Shown: positions 17,893-27,076 of the stretch, one piece after another
Numbering within the stretch: position 1 is the first letter of the stretch
Layout: each line of letters starts with the position of its first letter
Source of the DNA: Rufibacter psychrotolerans
GTDB lineage: Bacteria > Bacteroidota > Bacteroidia > Cytophagales > Hymenobacteraceae
NCBI RefSeq assembly: GCF_016924645.1
Contig: NZ_JAFFJV010000004.1
Coordinates: 186,001 to 250,000, forward strand
Direction: 5' to 3'
DNA length: 64,000 nt
Notes under the pieces: generated by a model
The model's database searches: none
The model's input: only the letters and a program-made list of their open reading frames with translations
Told to the model about the DNA's origin: nothing
Made by a program: the position numbers and the translations under genes

Positions 17893-19152
17893 ATGAGCCA
17901 GCTATCCATCCAGCAGTTGCGGGCGGCCTTCCCTGCCCTTCAGGAAACCCCAGACAGAAAACCCTTGATCTATTTTGATGGTCCGGGCGGCACCCAGATG
18001 GCGCAGCCGGCCCTGGAGGCCATGGTAGGCTACATCACGGCTGGCATGGCCAATCTGCACGGGGCCTTCCCCACCAGCATCAGAACCGAGGAAGTGCTGG
18101 AAAGCGCCCGAAACACCGTTGCCGATTTGCTGAATTGCGCCCCGGCCGAGGTAGCCTTCGGGCAGAACATGACCTCGCTGGCGTTCGCCATTGCCCGGAG
18201 CCTGGGCCCCTTCCTCACGGACCAGGACGAGGTGGTGGTGACCGAGCTGGACCACCGCGCCAACGTAGACCCCTGGGTAACCCTGGCCCAGGACAAAGGC
18301 GCCGCCGTGCAGTTTATTCCCGTAAACCCCGCCACGTACACCCTGGACCTGACCCATTTGGAAAGCATCATCACCGAACGCACCAAGCTGGTGGCGGTGG
18401 GCATGTCCTCCAACGTGACGGGCACCGTTACTGATCTGGCCCCTATCATTGCCCGGGCCAAGGCGGTAAACGCTTGGGTGGTGGTAGACGCCGTACACGC
18501 GGTACCGCACCTCACCCTCGATTTCCGGCAGCTGGGCTGTGATGTTTTGCTGTGCTCGGCCTATAAATTCTTCGGGCCGCACGTGGGCATTGCGGCTATC
18601 GCTGCCTCGCTCTTTGAGAAGCTGCCGGTCTACAAACTGGCCCCGGCCCCGCAGCACATCCCCGACAAACTGGAGACGGGCACGCAGAACCATGAAGCCA
18701 TCGCCGGGCTGATAGGCGCCATCTCCTTTATAGAAGGGCTGGGCAGCGGCGTCACCCGCAGAGAACGGCTGCAGACCGGCATGCAGCAGATTGCGGCGCA
18801 CGAACAGGAACTCACCACCCGTTTGGAAAACTTCTTCCAGAGCCAGCCAGAGGTACGGCTGTACCGGGCTCCGGCCGGCACGCCCAAAACGCCCACCTTT
18901 GCCTTCACCGTGGCCAACGTGCCAGCCCGGCAGGTGACCAGCTGGTTCGCGGAGCACTACGGCATGTGCCTTGCCGATGGCCATTTCTACGCCTCTACCC
19001 TGGCCGAGAAGCTCCAGGTAAACCCGCAGGGAGGTTGGGTGCGGATTGGCCTGGCGCCCTACAACTCCCTGGCCGAGGTGGCCTTGTTTGAGCAGGGCCT
19101 GCGGGAATTCATCCGGCTGCACGTGCCCCAGCCAGCGGGTTCCCCGGCGTGA
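17893..19152 (+). CDS. Cysteine desulfurase-like PLP enzyme (class V aminotransferase)
   Basis: This 419-residue fold-type I PLP enzyme is closest to the 'cysteine desulfurase-like' subgroup. It has YFDGPGGTQMAQPALEAM near the start, ELDHRANVDPW, VVVDAVHAVPH (the Asp that pairs with the pyridine nitrogen) and the Schiff-base lysine Lys225 in CSAYKFFGPH. There is no Cys-containing mobile loop of IscS/SufS type, so sulfur transfer is not certain. Cytosolic. The frame is open 32 codons further upstream, but MSQLSIQQLRAAFPAL matches the family start. A family A palindrome begins 4 bp after its stop. Confidence 0.85.
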   Translation: MSQLSIQQLRAAFPALQETPDRKPLIYFDGPGGTQMAQPALEAMVGYITAGMANLHGAFPTSIRTEEVLESARNTVADLLNCAPAEVAFGQNMTSLAFAIARSLGPFLTDQDEVVVTELDHRANVDPWVTLAQDKGAAVQFIPVNPATYTLDLTHLESIITERTKLVAVGMSSNVTGTVTDLAPIIARAKAVNAWVVVDAVHAVPHLTLDFRQLGCDVLLCSAYKFFGPHVGIAAIAASLFEKLPVYKLAPAPQHIPDKLETGTQNHEAIAGLIGAISFIEGLGSGVTRRERLQTGMQQIAAHEQELTTRLENFFQSQPEVRLYRAPAGTPKTPTFAFTVANVPARQVTSWFAEHYGMCLADGHFYASTLAEKLQVNPQGGWVRIGLAPYNSLAEVALFEQGLREFIRLHVPQPAGSPA

Positions 19153-19155
19153 CGT

Positions 19156-19194
19156 CTGTTTTGGAGCCATTTGCTGGCAAGAGGCCCCAAAACT
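19156..19194. repeat. Family A palindrome, copy 8
   Basis: CTGTTTTGGAGCC and GAGGCCCCAAAACT arms around TTGCTGGC. Just 4 bp downstream of the desulfurase-like stop codon. Confidence 0.72.
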
Positions 19195-19377
19195 CCCTGG
19201 CGCTGCATAGAGAATATACACTGGTTTTGGGGCTTACCTGGGCTTTGGCCTATGTTCAGTTGGGGTTCTGCGGGATAGGGCTATCCCGTCTCCATTCTTT
19301 CAGACGAAGTGTTCTTTATCTTCTTCGGAAGGTGGGCGTATTTCTGCGTAGTTTTGGGGTTTTAAGCGTAGAAACCA

Positions 19378-20097
19378 GTGCTGGAGATTATTTACGAAGA
19401 CGCCCATTACGTGGCCATCAACAAACCCAATGGCTTGCTGGTGCACCGCACGCGCATTGCCGAGGAGAAAAAGGAGTTTGCCCTGCAGTTGCTGCGCGAC
19501 CAACTGGGGTACCGCGTACACGCCGTGCACCGCCTGGACCGCGGAACGTCTGGGGTGTTGCTGTTCGCCAAATCGCCCGAGGCCACGGCGCCGCTGGTGA
19601 AGGCCTTTGAGGCGCGCGAGCCCCAGAAAACCTACTATGCCGTGGTGCGGGGCTACACCCCCGAAAAAGCCACCATTGACAACCCCATCCGCCCCGACAA
19701 GGACCACCAGCACAAAGAGGCCCAGGAGGCCGTGACGCACTATGAGCGGGTAGCTACCGTGGAGCTGCCCATTGCTGTGGGCCGCTACCAGACGGCCCGG
19801 TACAGCCTGGTGAAAGTCACCCCGGAGACCGGGCGCATGCACCAGATCCGCAAGCACTTCGCGCACATCAGGCACTACATAGTGGGCGACAAAAAGCACG
19901 GCGACTGGCGGCACAACCGCATGTTCCTGAAAGAATTAGACAGCCCGTATATGCTGCTGCACGCGGCCTCGCTGGCCTTTGTGCACCCGTTTACGGGCCA
20001 ATTGGTAGAAATCAGGGCCAAAGCACCCGAGAACCTGCAGCGCTTGTGCCAGCGGTTTTCCTGGGGCGCCGTGCTGGAGCAGGAAGGGCTGGGATAA
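19378..20097 (+). CDS. tRNA pseudouridine synthase, TruC-like (RluA family)
   Basis: This 239-residue protein begins EIIYEDAHYVAINKPNGLLV, has the catalytic HRLDRGTSGVLLFA (Asp54), YYAVVRGYTPE, and LVKVTPETGRMHQIRKHF, and carries no S4 domain. The KPNGLLVHR opening, short length and DNPIRPDKDHQHKEAQEAVT block are characteristic of TruC, which modifies tRNA position 65. GTG start at 19378, only codon compatible with the family N-terminus. It is the second of three pseudouridine synthases in the window. Confidence 0.88.
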   Translation: MLEIIYEDAHYVAINKPNGLLVHRTRIAEEKKEFALQLLRDQLGYRVHAVHRLDRGTSGVLLFAKSPEATAPLVKAFEAREPQKTYYAVVRGYTPEKATIDNPIRPDKDHQHKEAQEAVTHYERVATVELPIAVGRYQTARYSLVKVTPETGRMHQIRKHFAHIRHYIVGDKKHGDWRHNRMFLKELDSPYMLLHAASLAFVHPFTGQLVEIRAKAPENLQRLCQRFSWGAVLEQEGLG

Positions 20098-20117
20098 AAA
20101 TGGGTTTACGCCTGCTT

Positions 20118-20150
20118 TGTTTTCGGGCCGAACCTATAAAAACAGTCCCA
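20118..20150. repeat. Family A palindrome, degenerate copy
   Basis: GTTTTCGGGCCG with TATAAAAACAGTCC; weak pairing. It sits between the convergent TruC and VAT1-like genes. Confidence 0.4.
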
Positions 20151-20152
20151 GA

Positions 20153-21181
20153 TCAGCCGTCTACCTGCACCACTACTTTGCCCACGGTTTTCCCGCGCTG
20201 GAACAGGTGAATGGCCTGGTGCATCTCGGCAAACCCGTACGTGTGCCCAATGTGCTGGGGCGCCAGGTGCAGGGCCTGCAGCTCCCGCAGCAACTGGTGC
20301 ATGAGGTCTACCTGCTCATACAGGTAGATCAGGTTAAAGCCCATCAGGGATTTGTTCTGGGTGGGCAAGCGCAGCGGGTCTATTTTGGGGCGGCGCAGGA
20401 ACTTCCAGACGAGCATAGGATAGTTGGGCCTGGGGCTGTGGCTGGAGAAACTGGCGTTGCCGTACACCACCATTCGGCCCATGGGGGCCATGGCCTCCCA
20501 GCCCTGCTCCAGAATCTTCCCGCCAATGCACTCCATGATCAGCAGCAGGGAACGCTGCTGCAGGGCTTGCCGCAGTTTCTGCGGGAACTGTTTGTCCCGC
20601 AGGAGTACGGCGCCAAAAGCTTCGTGCTGCTGCAAGAAGTCAACCTTGCTGGCCTGCCCCACCGTGCCGATGGTATACGCCCCAACTTTCTGGCAGATGC
20701 GGTTGGCCAGGATGCCCACCCCGCCCGCCGCGCTGTGGATGAGCACGGTCATGCCGGGCTGCAGATTTCCCAGCTGGGTGAGGGCGTAGTACGCGGTAAG
20801 CCCCTGCACCAGGAAACCGGCACCTTCCGCAAAGCTCCAGCGCGCCGGCAGCGGCGTCACGTACCTCTGGTCCAGGTTGAGGTGCGTGGCATACCCCCCG
20901 AAGCGGGTGACACCCATCACCAGATCGCCCACCTTCCACTCCGTTAGCGCGCCGCCCACCGCCACAATCTCCCCCGAAAACTCCAGCCCTGGCACAAAGG
21001 AGCCCGCCGGCGTGGCGCTGTACAGGCCCTGCATGGCAAAGACATCGGCAAAGTTCAGCCCAATGGCCCTTACCCGCACGCAGACCTCCTCTGGTTGGGG
21101 AGGCGGCAGTTGCTCGGTCACAAGGGTCAAGTCATTGATGGAACCCGCCTTGGGCATGCGGTAAACCTGGCGTTGTAGCAT
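20153..21181 (-). CDS. Zinc-independent MDR oxidoreductase, VAT1/quinone-reductase-like
   Basis: This 342-residue medium-chain reductase has GLNFADVFAMQGLY, PGLEFSGEIVAVG, LIHSAAGGVGILANRICQ (the AAGGVG NADPH-binding motif) and the insert SSHSPRPNYPMLVWKFLRRP, which is typical of vertebrate VAT-1-like members. It lacks the catalytic zinc Cys/His set. Expected: NADPH-dependent reduction of quinones or enones. Cytosolic. The ATG at 21181 gives the family start. A family A palindrome lies about 110 bp upstream. Confidence 0.88.
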   Translation of the reverse strand: MLQRQVYRMPKAGSINDLTLVTEQLPPPQPEEVCVRVRAIGLNFADVFAMQGLYSATPAGSFVPGLEFSGEIVAVGGALTEWKVGDLVMGVTRFGGYATHLNLDQRYVTPLPARWSFAEGAGFLVQGLTAYYALTQLGNLQPGMTVLIHSAAGGVGILANRICQKVGAYTIGTVGQASKVDFLQQHEAFGAVLLRDKQFPQKLRQALQQRSLLLIMECIGGKILEQGWEAMAPMGRMVVYGNASFSSHSPRPNYPMLVWKFLRRPKIDPLRLPTQNKSLMGFNLIYLYEQVDLMHQLLRELQALHLAPQHIGHTYGFAEMHQAIHLFQRGKTVGKVVVQVDG

Positions 21182-21289
21182 TGGGTAGAGCGGCAGTTGA
21201 ACGGGAGATTATGGAAAAGGCACTTCTTCCCCAGCCAAGGGGAGCAGGCCTCGGAAGAAGCGCACACGGGGAAAGCATCTGCCAGCCGG

Positions 21290-21326
21290 CGTTTCGGGCC
21301 GTTTTCTCCAAAAACAAGCCCAAATC
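21290..21326. repeat. Family A palindrome, copy 10
   Basis: CGTTTCGGGCCGTTTTC with CAAAAACAAGCCCAAATC, followed by AAGGCCTAGG. Located upstream of the VAT1-like gene. Confidence 0.65.
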
Positions 21327-21413
21327 AAGGCCTAGGTTAGGCCCCGTTTTGATCAGGACAACCTACTCGTCGGCCGGGCCGGAAGATAACTTACGAATGG
21401 AATAAACCGGGTA

Positions 21414-21656
21414 CTAAATGCCTTCGCCCGAGGTGCCGGTGGGGCTGCCCTGGTCCCCGGTGCCCCCGGTAAGTTTATCGGCGATGGCGCGGCGGGTTTC
21501 TTTGCCCAGCGTTGCCCCAATGGCCAGGCCTACCCCGGCCCCCAAAAGCGAGTACAGCAAGGGCTTGCTCCCCACAATGGATTTCACCCCTTTGTACGCG
21601 CCTCCCTGGTTCTTTTTGCCTTTGCTCTTTTTGTCTTTCTTTTTATCCTTTGACAT
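21414..21656 (-). CDS. Small Lys-rich membrane protein (paralogue 1)
   Basis: About 80 residues: a lysine-rich N-terminus (SKDKKKDKKSKGKKNQGG), a single glycine-zipper helix (YSLLGAGVGLAIGATLG) and a polar tail (GGTGDQGSPTGTSGEG). It matches its upstream neighbour in layout (basic head, GAxVG helix, polar tail), so the two are ancient duplicates. Probably membrane-inserted; function unknown. I start at MSKDKKK, with an ATG three codons earlier also possible. Confidence 0.65.
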   Translation of the reverse strand: MSKDKKKDKKSKGKKNQGGAYKGVKSIVGSKPLLYSLLGAGVGLAIGATLGKETRRAIADKLTGGTGDQGSPTGTSGEGI

Positions 21657-21796
21657 AGCGTTCAAGGTTTTGTGCCCATCAGAAGCAGAGCTCCTGCTGG
21701 CCTGTACGTGATAAGTTGCTTGTTACTGAGGGTACGCCCTGCCCCTGCGCAAGGTTGGCGCGGGCTGCGCTGCCGATTGGCTCCGCCGGTGGCGGG

Positions 21797-22093
21797 TTAC
21801 GCCTGGTCGGCGGCTACCAACTTGGGCTGCTTTACTTCTTTGGGTTGCTTGCCCTCTTTTTTTGGTTTTTCTGCCTTCTCCTCTTTTTGGCGGATGGGCG
21901 TGTTGTGTCCGAACGCCCACAGGGCCGACGTTACCCTTTCCAGCAGGGAGTTGGCCCTGTCTGGCCCAATGGCGGAGGCCAACGCCACCCCGGCCCCAAC
22001 TGCTCCCAGCAGGGCATACACAATCCGGTCATCCTTGATGAAGGGCTTTACCGCTCTGTAAAATGACTGGTGCTTTTTCTTTTTTTTAGCCAT
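21797..22093 (-). CDS. Small Lys-rich membrane protein (paralogue 2)
   Basis: A 98-residue protein with a basic head (AKKKKKHQSFYRAVKPF), one helix (VYALLGAVGAGVALASAIG), then RANSLLERVTSALWAF and a charged tail (EEKAEKPKKEGKQPKEVKQ). The upstream open frame has no protein character, so the start is the ATG at 22093. Same strand as paralogue 1, 140 bp apart, probably co-transcribed. The role is unknown; YtxH-like proteins are the nearest analogy. Confidence 0.65.
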   Translation of the reverse strand: MAKKKKKHQSFYRAVKPFIKDDRIVYALLGAVGAGVALASAIGPDRANSLLERVTSALWAFGHNTPIRQKEEKAEKPKKEGKQPKEVKQPKLVAADQA

Positions 22094-22438
22094 GGGGATC
22101 AGTTTGGTTTGATACTTGCATTGCCCGGCACAAGCAGTGCAGAACGGCAATGGGCACCATTTTTTACGTGCCCCCTTTACGCTTAGTTCTGGCGGTGCCC
22201 GGTAAGCAACAGCAGGAGATGGCAGGCGGACGAAGAAGAAGTTCCTCACCAAAGCACGGCAGGGAGGTAAACCACTGGCTTACGGAATTACTTCCTGCGC
22301 AGGAATTGGAAGGTAAAATCTTAGGTGGAGGAGGACTGCGGGCGGGGCCTCGCTTTTATATATTCAATTTTTTTGCTTACTTTTTTAAATTATTGAAAGA
22401 GTTGAACCTTTCTAATACGTTGTTAAGTATATTTCGGC

Positions 22439-22660
22439 ATGGAGAAGCAAGTGCTTGAAGAGGTTACCAAGGATGCCTTAGACATTATTATCAGAAATTA
22501 CCCGGCTCCTTTGCGAAAAGAAGTGGATCGCCTCTTTGATACCACCTTTATCTGCTACTACTCTGCCGACGCCCCCCCCGGCCAGGAAGAGGGCCCGGTT
22601 GCATTTTCCATCCATTGCGCCTCCTGCCACAGCTATTACATTGCCGCTCCCATGGGCTAG
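22439..22660 (+). CDS. Small protein of unknown function with Cys-x2-Cys pair
   Basis: A 73-residue protein: an amphipathic N-terminal half (LEEVTKDALDIIIRNYPAPL then RKEVDRLFD) and a C-terminal half with HCASCHSYYIAAPMG, which contains a C-x2-C pair. There are too few cysteines for a zinc finger unless it dimerises. It is preceded by a strongly AT-rich leader (22350-22430) and followed at once by a terminator, which supports expression. No family recognised. Confidence 0.6.
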   Translation: MEKQVLEEVTKDALDIIIRNYPAPLRKEVDRLFDTTFICYYSADAPPGQEEGPVAFSIHCASCHSYYIAAPMG

Positions 22661-22682
22661 CCGTTACCCGTATAATCATAAA

Positions 22683-22715
22683 AAAAGGAGAGGCTTACCC
22701 CTCTCCTTTTCTTTT
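22683..22715 (+). terminator. Rho-independent terminator
   Basis: An 11-bp stem (AAAAGGAGAGG) with a 6-base loop followed by CTTTTTAG. It lies 22 bp after the small gene and 20 bp before the stop of the fusion gene on the other strand, so it probably serves both. Confidence 0.8.
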
Positions 22716-22733
22716 TAGCTAACCGGCCAAGTT

Positions 22734-25700
22734 TCAGGAGAAACTGCCCAGCGCCACAATGTGGTCTTTGCTGCCATCGGACACCCAGGCGTCTAACTGC
22801 GCGGGCTCCTTCATCTGCTGCCCGCGGTGCCGCGGTACGGCCAGGTACCCGCATTTGAGATCGGGCAAGCCCGACATGTCGCTCCAGAGTTTTTCTATCT
22901 GCGCCACCGGGAAGATGTCTTCCTGGCCGTGGCCCCACCGGTACTTCACGTCTTTGATGGTCACGTAAGTGGGCATGCGGTGCGCCACGCTGCGCACCGC
23001 TTTGGCCAGCCGCGCCTCATCTCCGTTCCTGAGCTCCGCGCGGGTCAGCCCAAACAGGGCCAGCAGCGGATCTATCTGGATCCAGGTGGTCATGGTGTTG
23101 TAGTAGCTCAGGTTCAGCTCGTCTTCCTCACGGGGTTGGGCCAGGCCTTCCAGCAGGCGCACCTTTCCGTTGACCCGCGCCAATCCGCCCCCGCGGTCCT
23201 CAATGCGGCGGGGCACCACCTCAAACGTGAGCACGTTGCCGGACTCCAGGTGGTAGCCCAGGGCGGCCGGGTCTACATCGGCGCCCAGGGTATCAATGTT
23301 GTGCAGCATGAGGGTCTCCAGCTGGGGGTTTTCTTCCAGGATCTGGGCCAGCACCCCGTTGCGCAGCAGGTTTGAGACCTCATACCAGTGCCCCAGCGGC
23401 GAGAAACGCTGCGAGGCAATGTTGTCTACGTAGTCGGAGCCTTCGCCCTTGGCCTTGGCCCAGCTGATGAGGGCCCGGCGGCCCGCCTCACGCACCTTTT
23501 GCTTGTTCTCGTCCAGGGTCTCCTGAGGCATCTCCTCCCACAAGAAGCGCAGGTCGCGCTCCATGGGCACGTAGCGCTGGCCAATGGAGCGGCCGGTGGA
23601 CAAGTACACCGGACCAGCGTAGCCGTATTTCTGCGTCAGTTCCAGCTTCTTCCGGATGGGTTCATGGGTCAGGTAGCTGGTGGCCACAATGTGCGGCAGC
23701 AGGGCTCCGTACTTCTCAGAGACGGCCTTGGTCTTGGCCAGGTGGATCTCCAGGAAACTACGGTGTACGCCGTTCACCTCCACAAACGGGTTCAGGGCCT
23801 TGATCACCCCGGCGCCCTTGGTCCACCGGCTGCCCACCCCGGCAGCCAGGCTTAGCACGGCCACCCGGCTGCCCCGGATGGCGGCCTCACCGGTTTCTAC
23901 CGCTCCCTGCAGGTTTTGCAGGTGAGCCAGGTCAGCGACGCTTACATCTTCAATGGTGGTTTCATTAGGCAGGCGGTTACGCGACAACCCAATGTAGCCC
24001 TTCTGCAGCTGCTCCCTTATTTCCTCGTGCTGGATAAAGTCAAAGCCGTTCTCCTTTTTGATGCGGGCCGCTTTCTCGTTCTCCTGAAGCTGGCTGCCCT
24101 GGCTGGAGGGATCAGACACCTTGAACAGGTTGCTCACAATGGTGCGCAGCAGCGGGTACGCCTGGTTGTGCTGGCCCACCCGGGTGGTGAAGTAGTCAAT
24201 CTCGGCGCGGCGCACGTACGAGATGGACTGCGGGTCTTTCTTCACCAGCTCAGAGACGTGGATGGCGTAGTACTGCTCCGGCATGAGGGCCTCGGGGCCC
24301 TGGTGCAGGTAGGACCAGGAGCCCTTGTGGTTGATGCTCCAGTTGTAGACCACCGGCTCCATGGCGAACGGCAGGGAATCGGAGAGATCGGCTTTGGTGG
24401 TGCGTAAAATCTCCAGCACCCGGGCTTTGTATTCCTGGTACCGGTCTGGGTTCACAAACATGCCCATGCCCCCGCCCGACATGCCGCCCAGCATCAGGAA
24501 ACCCAGGTAGTCCTCGCCAAACTCCTTTTTCGCCCGGCGGATGATCTCCTCGGTGAAGTGGGTGGAGGCCCAGGGAATGATGGTCTTGATGGGCTGCTCA
24601 AAGTTGAACGCCGTGTTGGCGGCCAGCTTCCGGATGTCGCCCTCCTTCAGGGCGGCCAGGATATTGTCAAATACCTGGTTGGTTTTCTGGCGCGCCTCCC
24701 ACTCCTGATCGCCGCGCAGCAGGTACTTCTCGGTTACCATCTCCAGGATGGGCCCCACGTTAGAGGCCATGCCGCCGTGCATGAGCACCAGCGAGTTCAT
24801 CAGCCTGTCGGCCATCTCCGGGTGCAGGTCTTCGCCCTGCAGTACCCGGTGGCGGGGCAACAGCGTGCCCCGGCTAATGCCAAACTCGGGGTCGCCTTCC
24901 TGCGAGAAAGTGCCCTGAATGGCTTTGATGCCCGGCCAAACGCCGCCGGAATCCTGCCAACCGCCGCCCGAGCCCCCGATCCATTCGCCCAGGATGGCCC
25001 TTGAGGCAACCAGCCGGCGCTCGCTTTCCTCCAGTCCGCCCACCAGTTGCCGGGTTTGCCCCGTGGCGCGCATGAGCAGGCTAATGATAGAGCCCAGCAG
25101 GTTGGTGGACACGGCAAAGCGGGAGCCCTTGGGAATATCGTTCACCTTGGTCACCAGCTCAAGGCCCATGCCCGGGGCCACCATGCGGGCCAGGATCTCC
25201 GGCAGCGATTGGTTGGTACCCTCAAACGAGGGCGGAACCAAGCCCGAGGCGATCACCCCGGCCTTCACCAGGCTCAGGTAGTCGTTCCCGAAGTTGAACA
25301 AGTCGTCCAGGTCCTGGATGTCCTTGGAAGTGTTCAGGTCAATGCTGGTCACCCGCAGGACGGGCTCGGGAATTACGCGCACGTACGACTGCAACGGCGG
25401 CCGGATGTCTTTGTCGCGGCCGAACACCCCCAGGTCAATGGAGATGTTGAGCACCCGCGCCCCTTCGGGGTAGTCCATGCCCAGGAAGAAGATATCGGAC
25501 CAACCGCTGTGGGTCAGGTCCATGCGTACGGCGGTTTGCTCCTCCAGCACGGGGTAGAACAGCGATCCTTCCTGGCGCTGCAAGAGCTGCGGGTGGATCT
25601 TGATGGGGTGTTCCTCCTGGTGCCCTACCCTGAACATCCACTGGTTTCCCTTGCTGGAGCGCACACTCTTCCTGACCTGGTCGGCCAGGATCTGGAACGA

Positions 25701-26069
25701 GAGATGGTGGTAGCTTTCGGCCAGGCCGCTGAACAGGGCCGCGTTGGGGCCGTGGAGGTCTATCTCTTTCAGGAAGGTGGCAATGGCGTGCTCAAACCGG
25801 CGCGAGAGCAGGTCTTCAAACCCGGCGTACGGGATCTTGCCGGTAGGCGGCGTTTCGGCCGACTCCATCAGGAAGAACCGGTAGCCGGCAAACAGGAACT
25901 GGATGGCCCGTACCTTGTCGTACAAACTGGGGGTGGTTTTCCGGAAACTGTCTAATTCCCGCAGGGCTATGAACAAGTCGTTGGAAGACATAGTCCGGCT
26001 CATCTGGAAGAAGGAACGGTTGCGCTCTACGGGGTTGGTGGATGTAATGGTTTGTATAAATGGATTCAT
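22734..26069 (-). CDS. GHMP sugar kinase-UDPGP nucleotidyltransferase fusion
   Basis: A 1111-residue protein. Residues about 200-570 are GHMP-kinase-like: PKGSRFAVSTNLLGSII (311-329) corresponds to motif 2, GGSGGGWQDSGG (365-376) matches the GGWQDQ signature of fucokinase-type enzymes, and LGGMSGGGMGMF (527-538) to motif 3. Residues about 735-1090 are a UDPGP/eukaryotic-type pyrophosphorylase with LSLAAGVGSRWTKG, then VIKALNPF. This order is the reverse of the bacterial Fkp enzyme (pyrophosphorylase first). Expected: phosphorylate a sugar at C1, then couple to a nucleotide, making UDP- or GDP-sugar from a salvaged monosaccharide. It lies 47 bp downstream of the GalU-like gene in the same operon. 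Substrate not determinable. Confidence 0.8.
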   Translation of the reverse strand: MNPFIQTITSTNPVERNRSFFQMSRTMSSNDLFIALRELDSFRKTTPSLYDKVRAIQFLFAGYRFFLMESAETPPTGKIPYAGFEDLLSRRFEHAIATFLKEIDLHGPNAALFSGLAESYHHLSFQILADQVRKSVRSSKGNQWMFRVGHQEEHPIKIHPQLLQRQEGSLFYPVLEEQTAVRMDLTHSGWSDIFFLGMDYPEGARVLNISIDLGVFGRDKDIRPPLQSYVRVIPEPVLRVTSIDLNTSKDIQDLDDLFNFGNDYLSLVKAGVIASGLVPPSFEGTNQSLPEILARMVAPGMGLELVTKVNDIPKGSRFAVSTNLLGSIISLLMRATGQTRQLVGGLEESERRLVASRAILGEWIGGSGGGWQDSGGVWPGIKAIQGTFSQEGDPEFGISRGTLLPRHRVLQGEDLHPEMADRLMNSLVLMHGGMASNVGPILEMVTEKYLLRGDQEWEARQKTNQVFDNILAALKEGDIRKLAANTAFNFEQPIKTIIPWASTHFTEEIIRRAKKEFGEDYLGFLMLGGMSGGGMGMFVNPDRYQEYKARVLEILRTTKADLSDSLPFAMEPVVYNWSINHKGSWSYLHQGPEALMPEQYYAIHVSELVKKDPQSISYVRRAEIDYFTTRVGQHNQAYPLLRTIVSNLFKVSDPSSQGSQLQENEKAARIKKENGFDFIQHEEIREQLQKGYIGLSRNRLPNETTIEDVSVADLAHLQNLQGAVETGEAAIRGSRVAVLSLAAGVGSRWTKGAGVIKALNPFVEVNGVHRSFLEIHLAKTKAVSEKYGALLPHIVATSYLTHEPIRKKLELTQKYGYAGPVYLSTGRSIGQRYVPMERDLRFLWEEMPQETLDENKQKVREAGRRALISWAKAKGEGSDYVDNIASQRFSPLGHWYEVSNLLRNGVLAQILEENPQLETLMLHNIDTLGADVDPAALGYHLESGNVLTFEVVPRRIEDRGGGLARVNGKVRLLEGLAQPREEDELNLSYYNTMTTWIQIDPLLALFGLTRAELRNGDEARLAKAVRSVAHRMPTYVTIKDVKYRWGHGQEDIFPVAQIEKLWSDMSGLPDLKCGYLAVPRHRGQQMKEPAQLDAWVSDGSKDHIVALGSFS

Positions 26070-26116
26070 TTGCCTCTTGCTTATACCTCAGGACTCTTGT
26101 TTGCCGCACCGCTGGG

Positions 26117-27076
26117 TTAAACCAGCTGGGCTTGTTTGCGCTGGTTTGCCTCGGCCAGAAGTTCCACCATAGAGGTTAAGGTTTCATCATGGGCCTGGCC
26201 GGCCAGCCCCAGGGCAATCTGGGCCTGCAGCAGGCCTTGTTTCTTGCTGAGGTCATAGCGGTTGCCTTTCACTTCCAGGGCCAGGTATTTCTCGGTGGCC
26301 GCCACCTCCTGCAGCGCAGGCGTGAGCTGAACATTCTGGGTGCCGCTTTCTATCTGTTGCTGCAGAATGCTGAACACCGAAGGCGTGAGCACGTGCATCC
26401 CGAAGAAGCACAGGTAAAACCCGGCCCGCAGCCCAGGGGTCTGCAGCTCCAGTTCGGCGGTGCTTAAAGAAGGCTTTTCAATGATTTTTTCAATCTGGTA
26501 CACGCCCTTCTGGTGCGGAAGGTGCTTGCCCGTGAGGGTACCGTACCGGTGGATCTGGTGTTCAATGGTAGGGTTCACCGCCGACACGGCGCAGCCTTCC
26601 TGCACGGCCAGGTTGATCAACTGGGAGGTGCAGCGTTGCCCCGCCAGCGAGGAAACGTACAAATGGTCGCCCAGGAGCAGCAGGAAAGGCTCCTCCTTCA
26701 CAAACTCCCGGGCGCAGTACACGGCGTGCCCAAAACCAAGTGGCTCCTCCTGTTCCACAAACTGGATGCGGGTACGCAGGTGGTCCACCTTCTCGGCTTC
26801 TTCCCTGGCCCAGTCGGTGTTCTTGAAAGACTCCAGCAGGTTGGTGCGCAAAGAGGCAAAGGCTTCCTGGTAGCGGGGGGCATCGCCGGGGGCGCACACC
26901 ACGCAGATTTCCTCAATGCCGCTGGCAAACGCCTCCTCGGCAATAATCTGGAGAACAGGCTTGGTGAGTCCGTCAATGTCTACTACCGGCAACATCGCCT
27001 TTTGAACCGTATCAGCAACGGGGTACAGTCTTTCGCCACGGGCGGCAGCTGTAATCACAGCTTTTCTTATGTTCAT
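26117..27076 (-). CDS. UTP-glucose-1-phosphate uridylyltransferase, GalU-like
   Basis: This 319-residue nucleotidyltransferase has AVITAAARGERLYPVADTVQ with the G-x-R signature, KAMLPVVDIDGLTKPVLQII, FVEQEEPLGFGHAVYCAREF and LLGDHLYVSS, as in GalU. GalU usually reads AAGxGTRxLP; here AARGERLYP is divergent, so glucose may not be the substrate. It is first in a two-gene minus-strand operon with the kinase-UDPGP fusion, which suggests it supplies or shares a nucleotide-sugar pathway. Cytosolic; ATG at 27076. The 571-bp gap upstream shows no gene; its right part (27440-27540) is AT-rich. Confidence 0.85.
   Translation of the reverse strand: MNIRKAVITAAARGERLYPVADTVQKAMLPVVDIDGLTKPVLQIIAEEAFASGIEEICVVCAPGDAPRYQEAFASLRTNLLESFKNTDWAREEAEKVDHLRTRIQFVEQEEPLGFGHAVYCAREFVKEEPFLLLLGDHLYVSSLAGQRCTSQLINLAVQEGCAVSAVNPTIEHQIHRYGTLTGKHLPHQKGVYQIEKIIEKPSLSTAELELQTPGLRAGFYLCFFGMHVLTPSVFSILQQQIESGTQNVQLTPALQEVAATEKYLALEVKGNRYDLSKKQGLLQAQIALGLAGQAHDETLTSMVELLAEANQRKQAQLV

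Noticed and set aside
17902..19221. 439-residue open frame on the minus strand
   Set aside because: Exact antisense of the cysteine-desulfurase-like gene; composition is that of a shadow.
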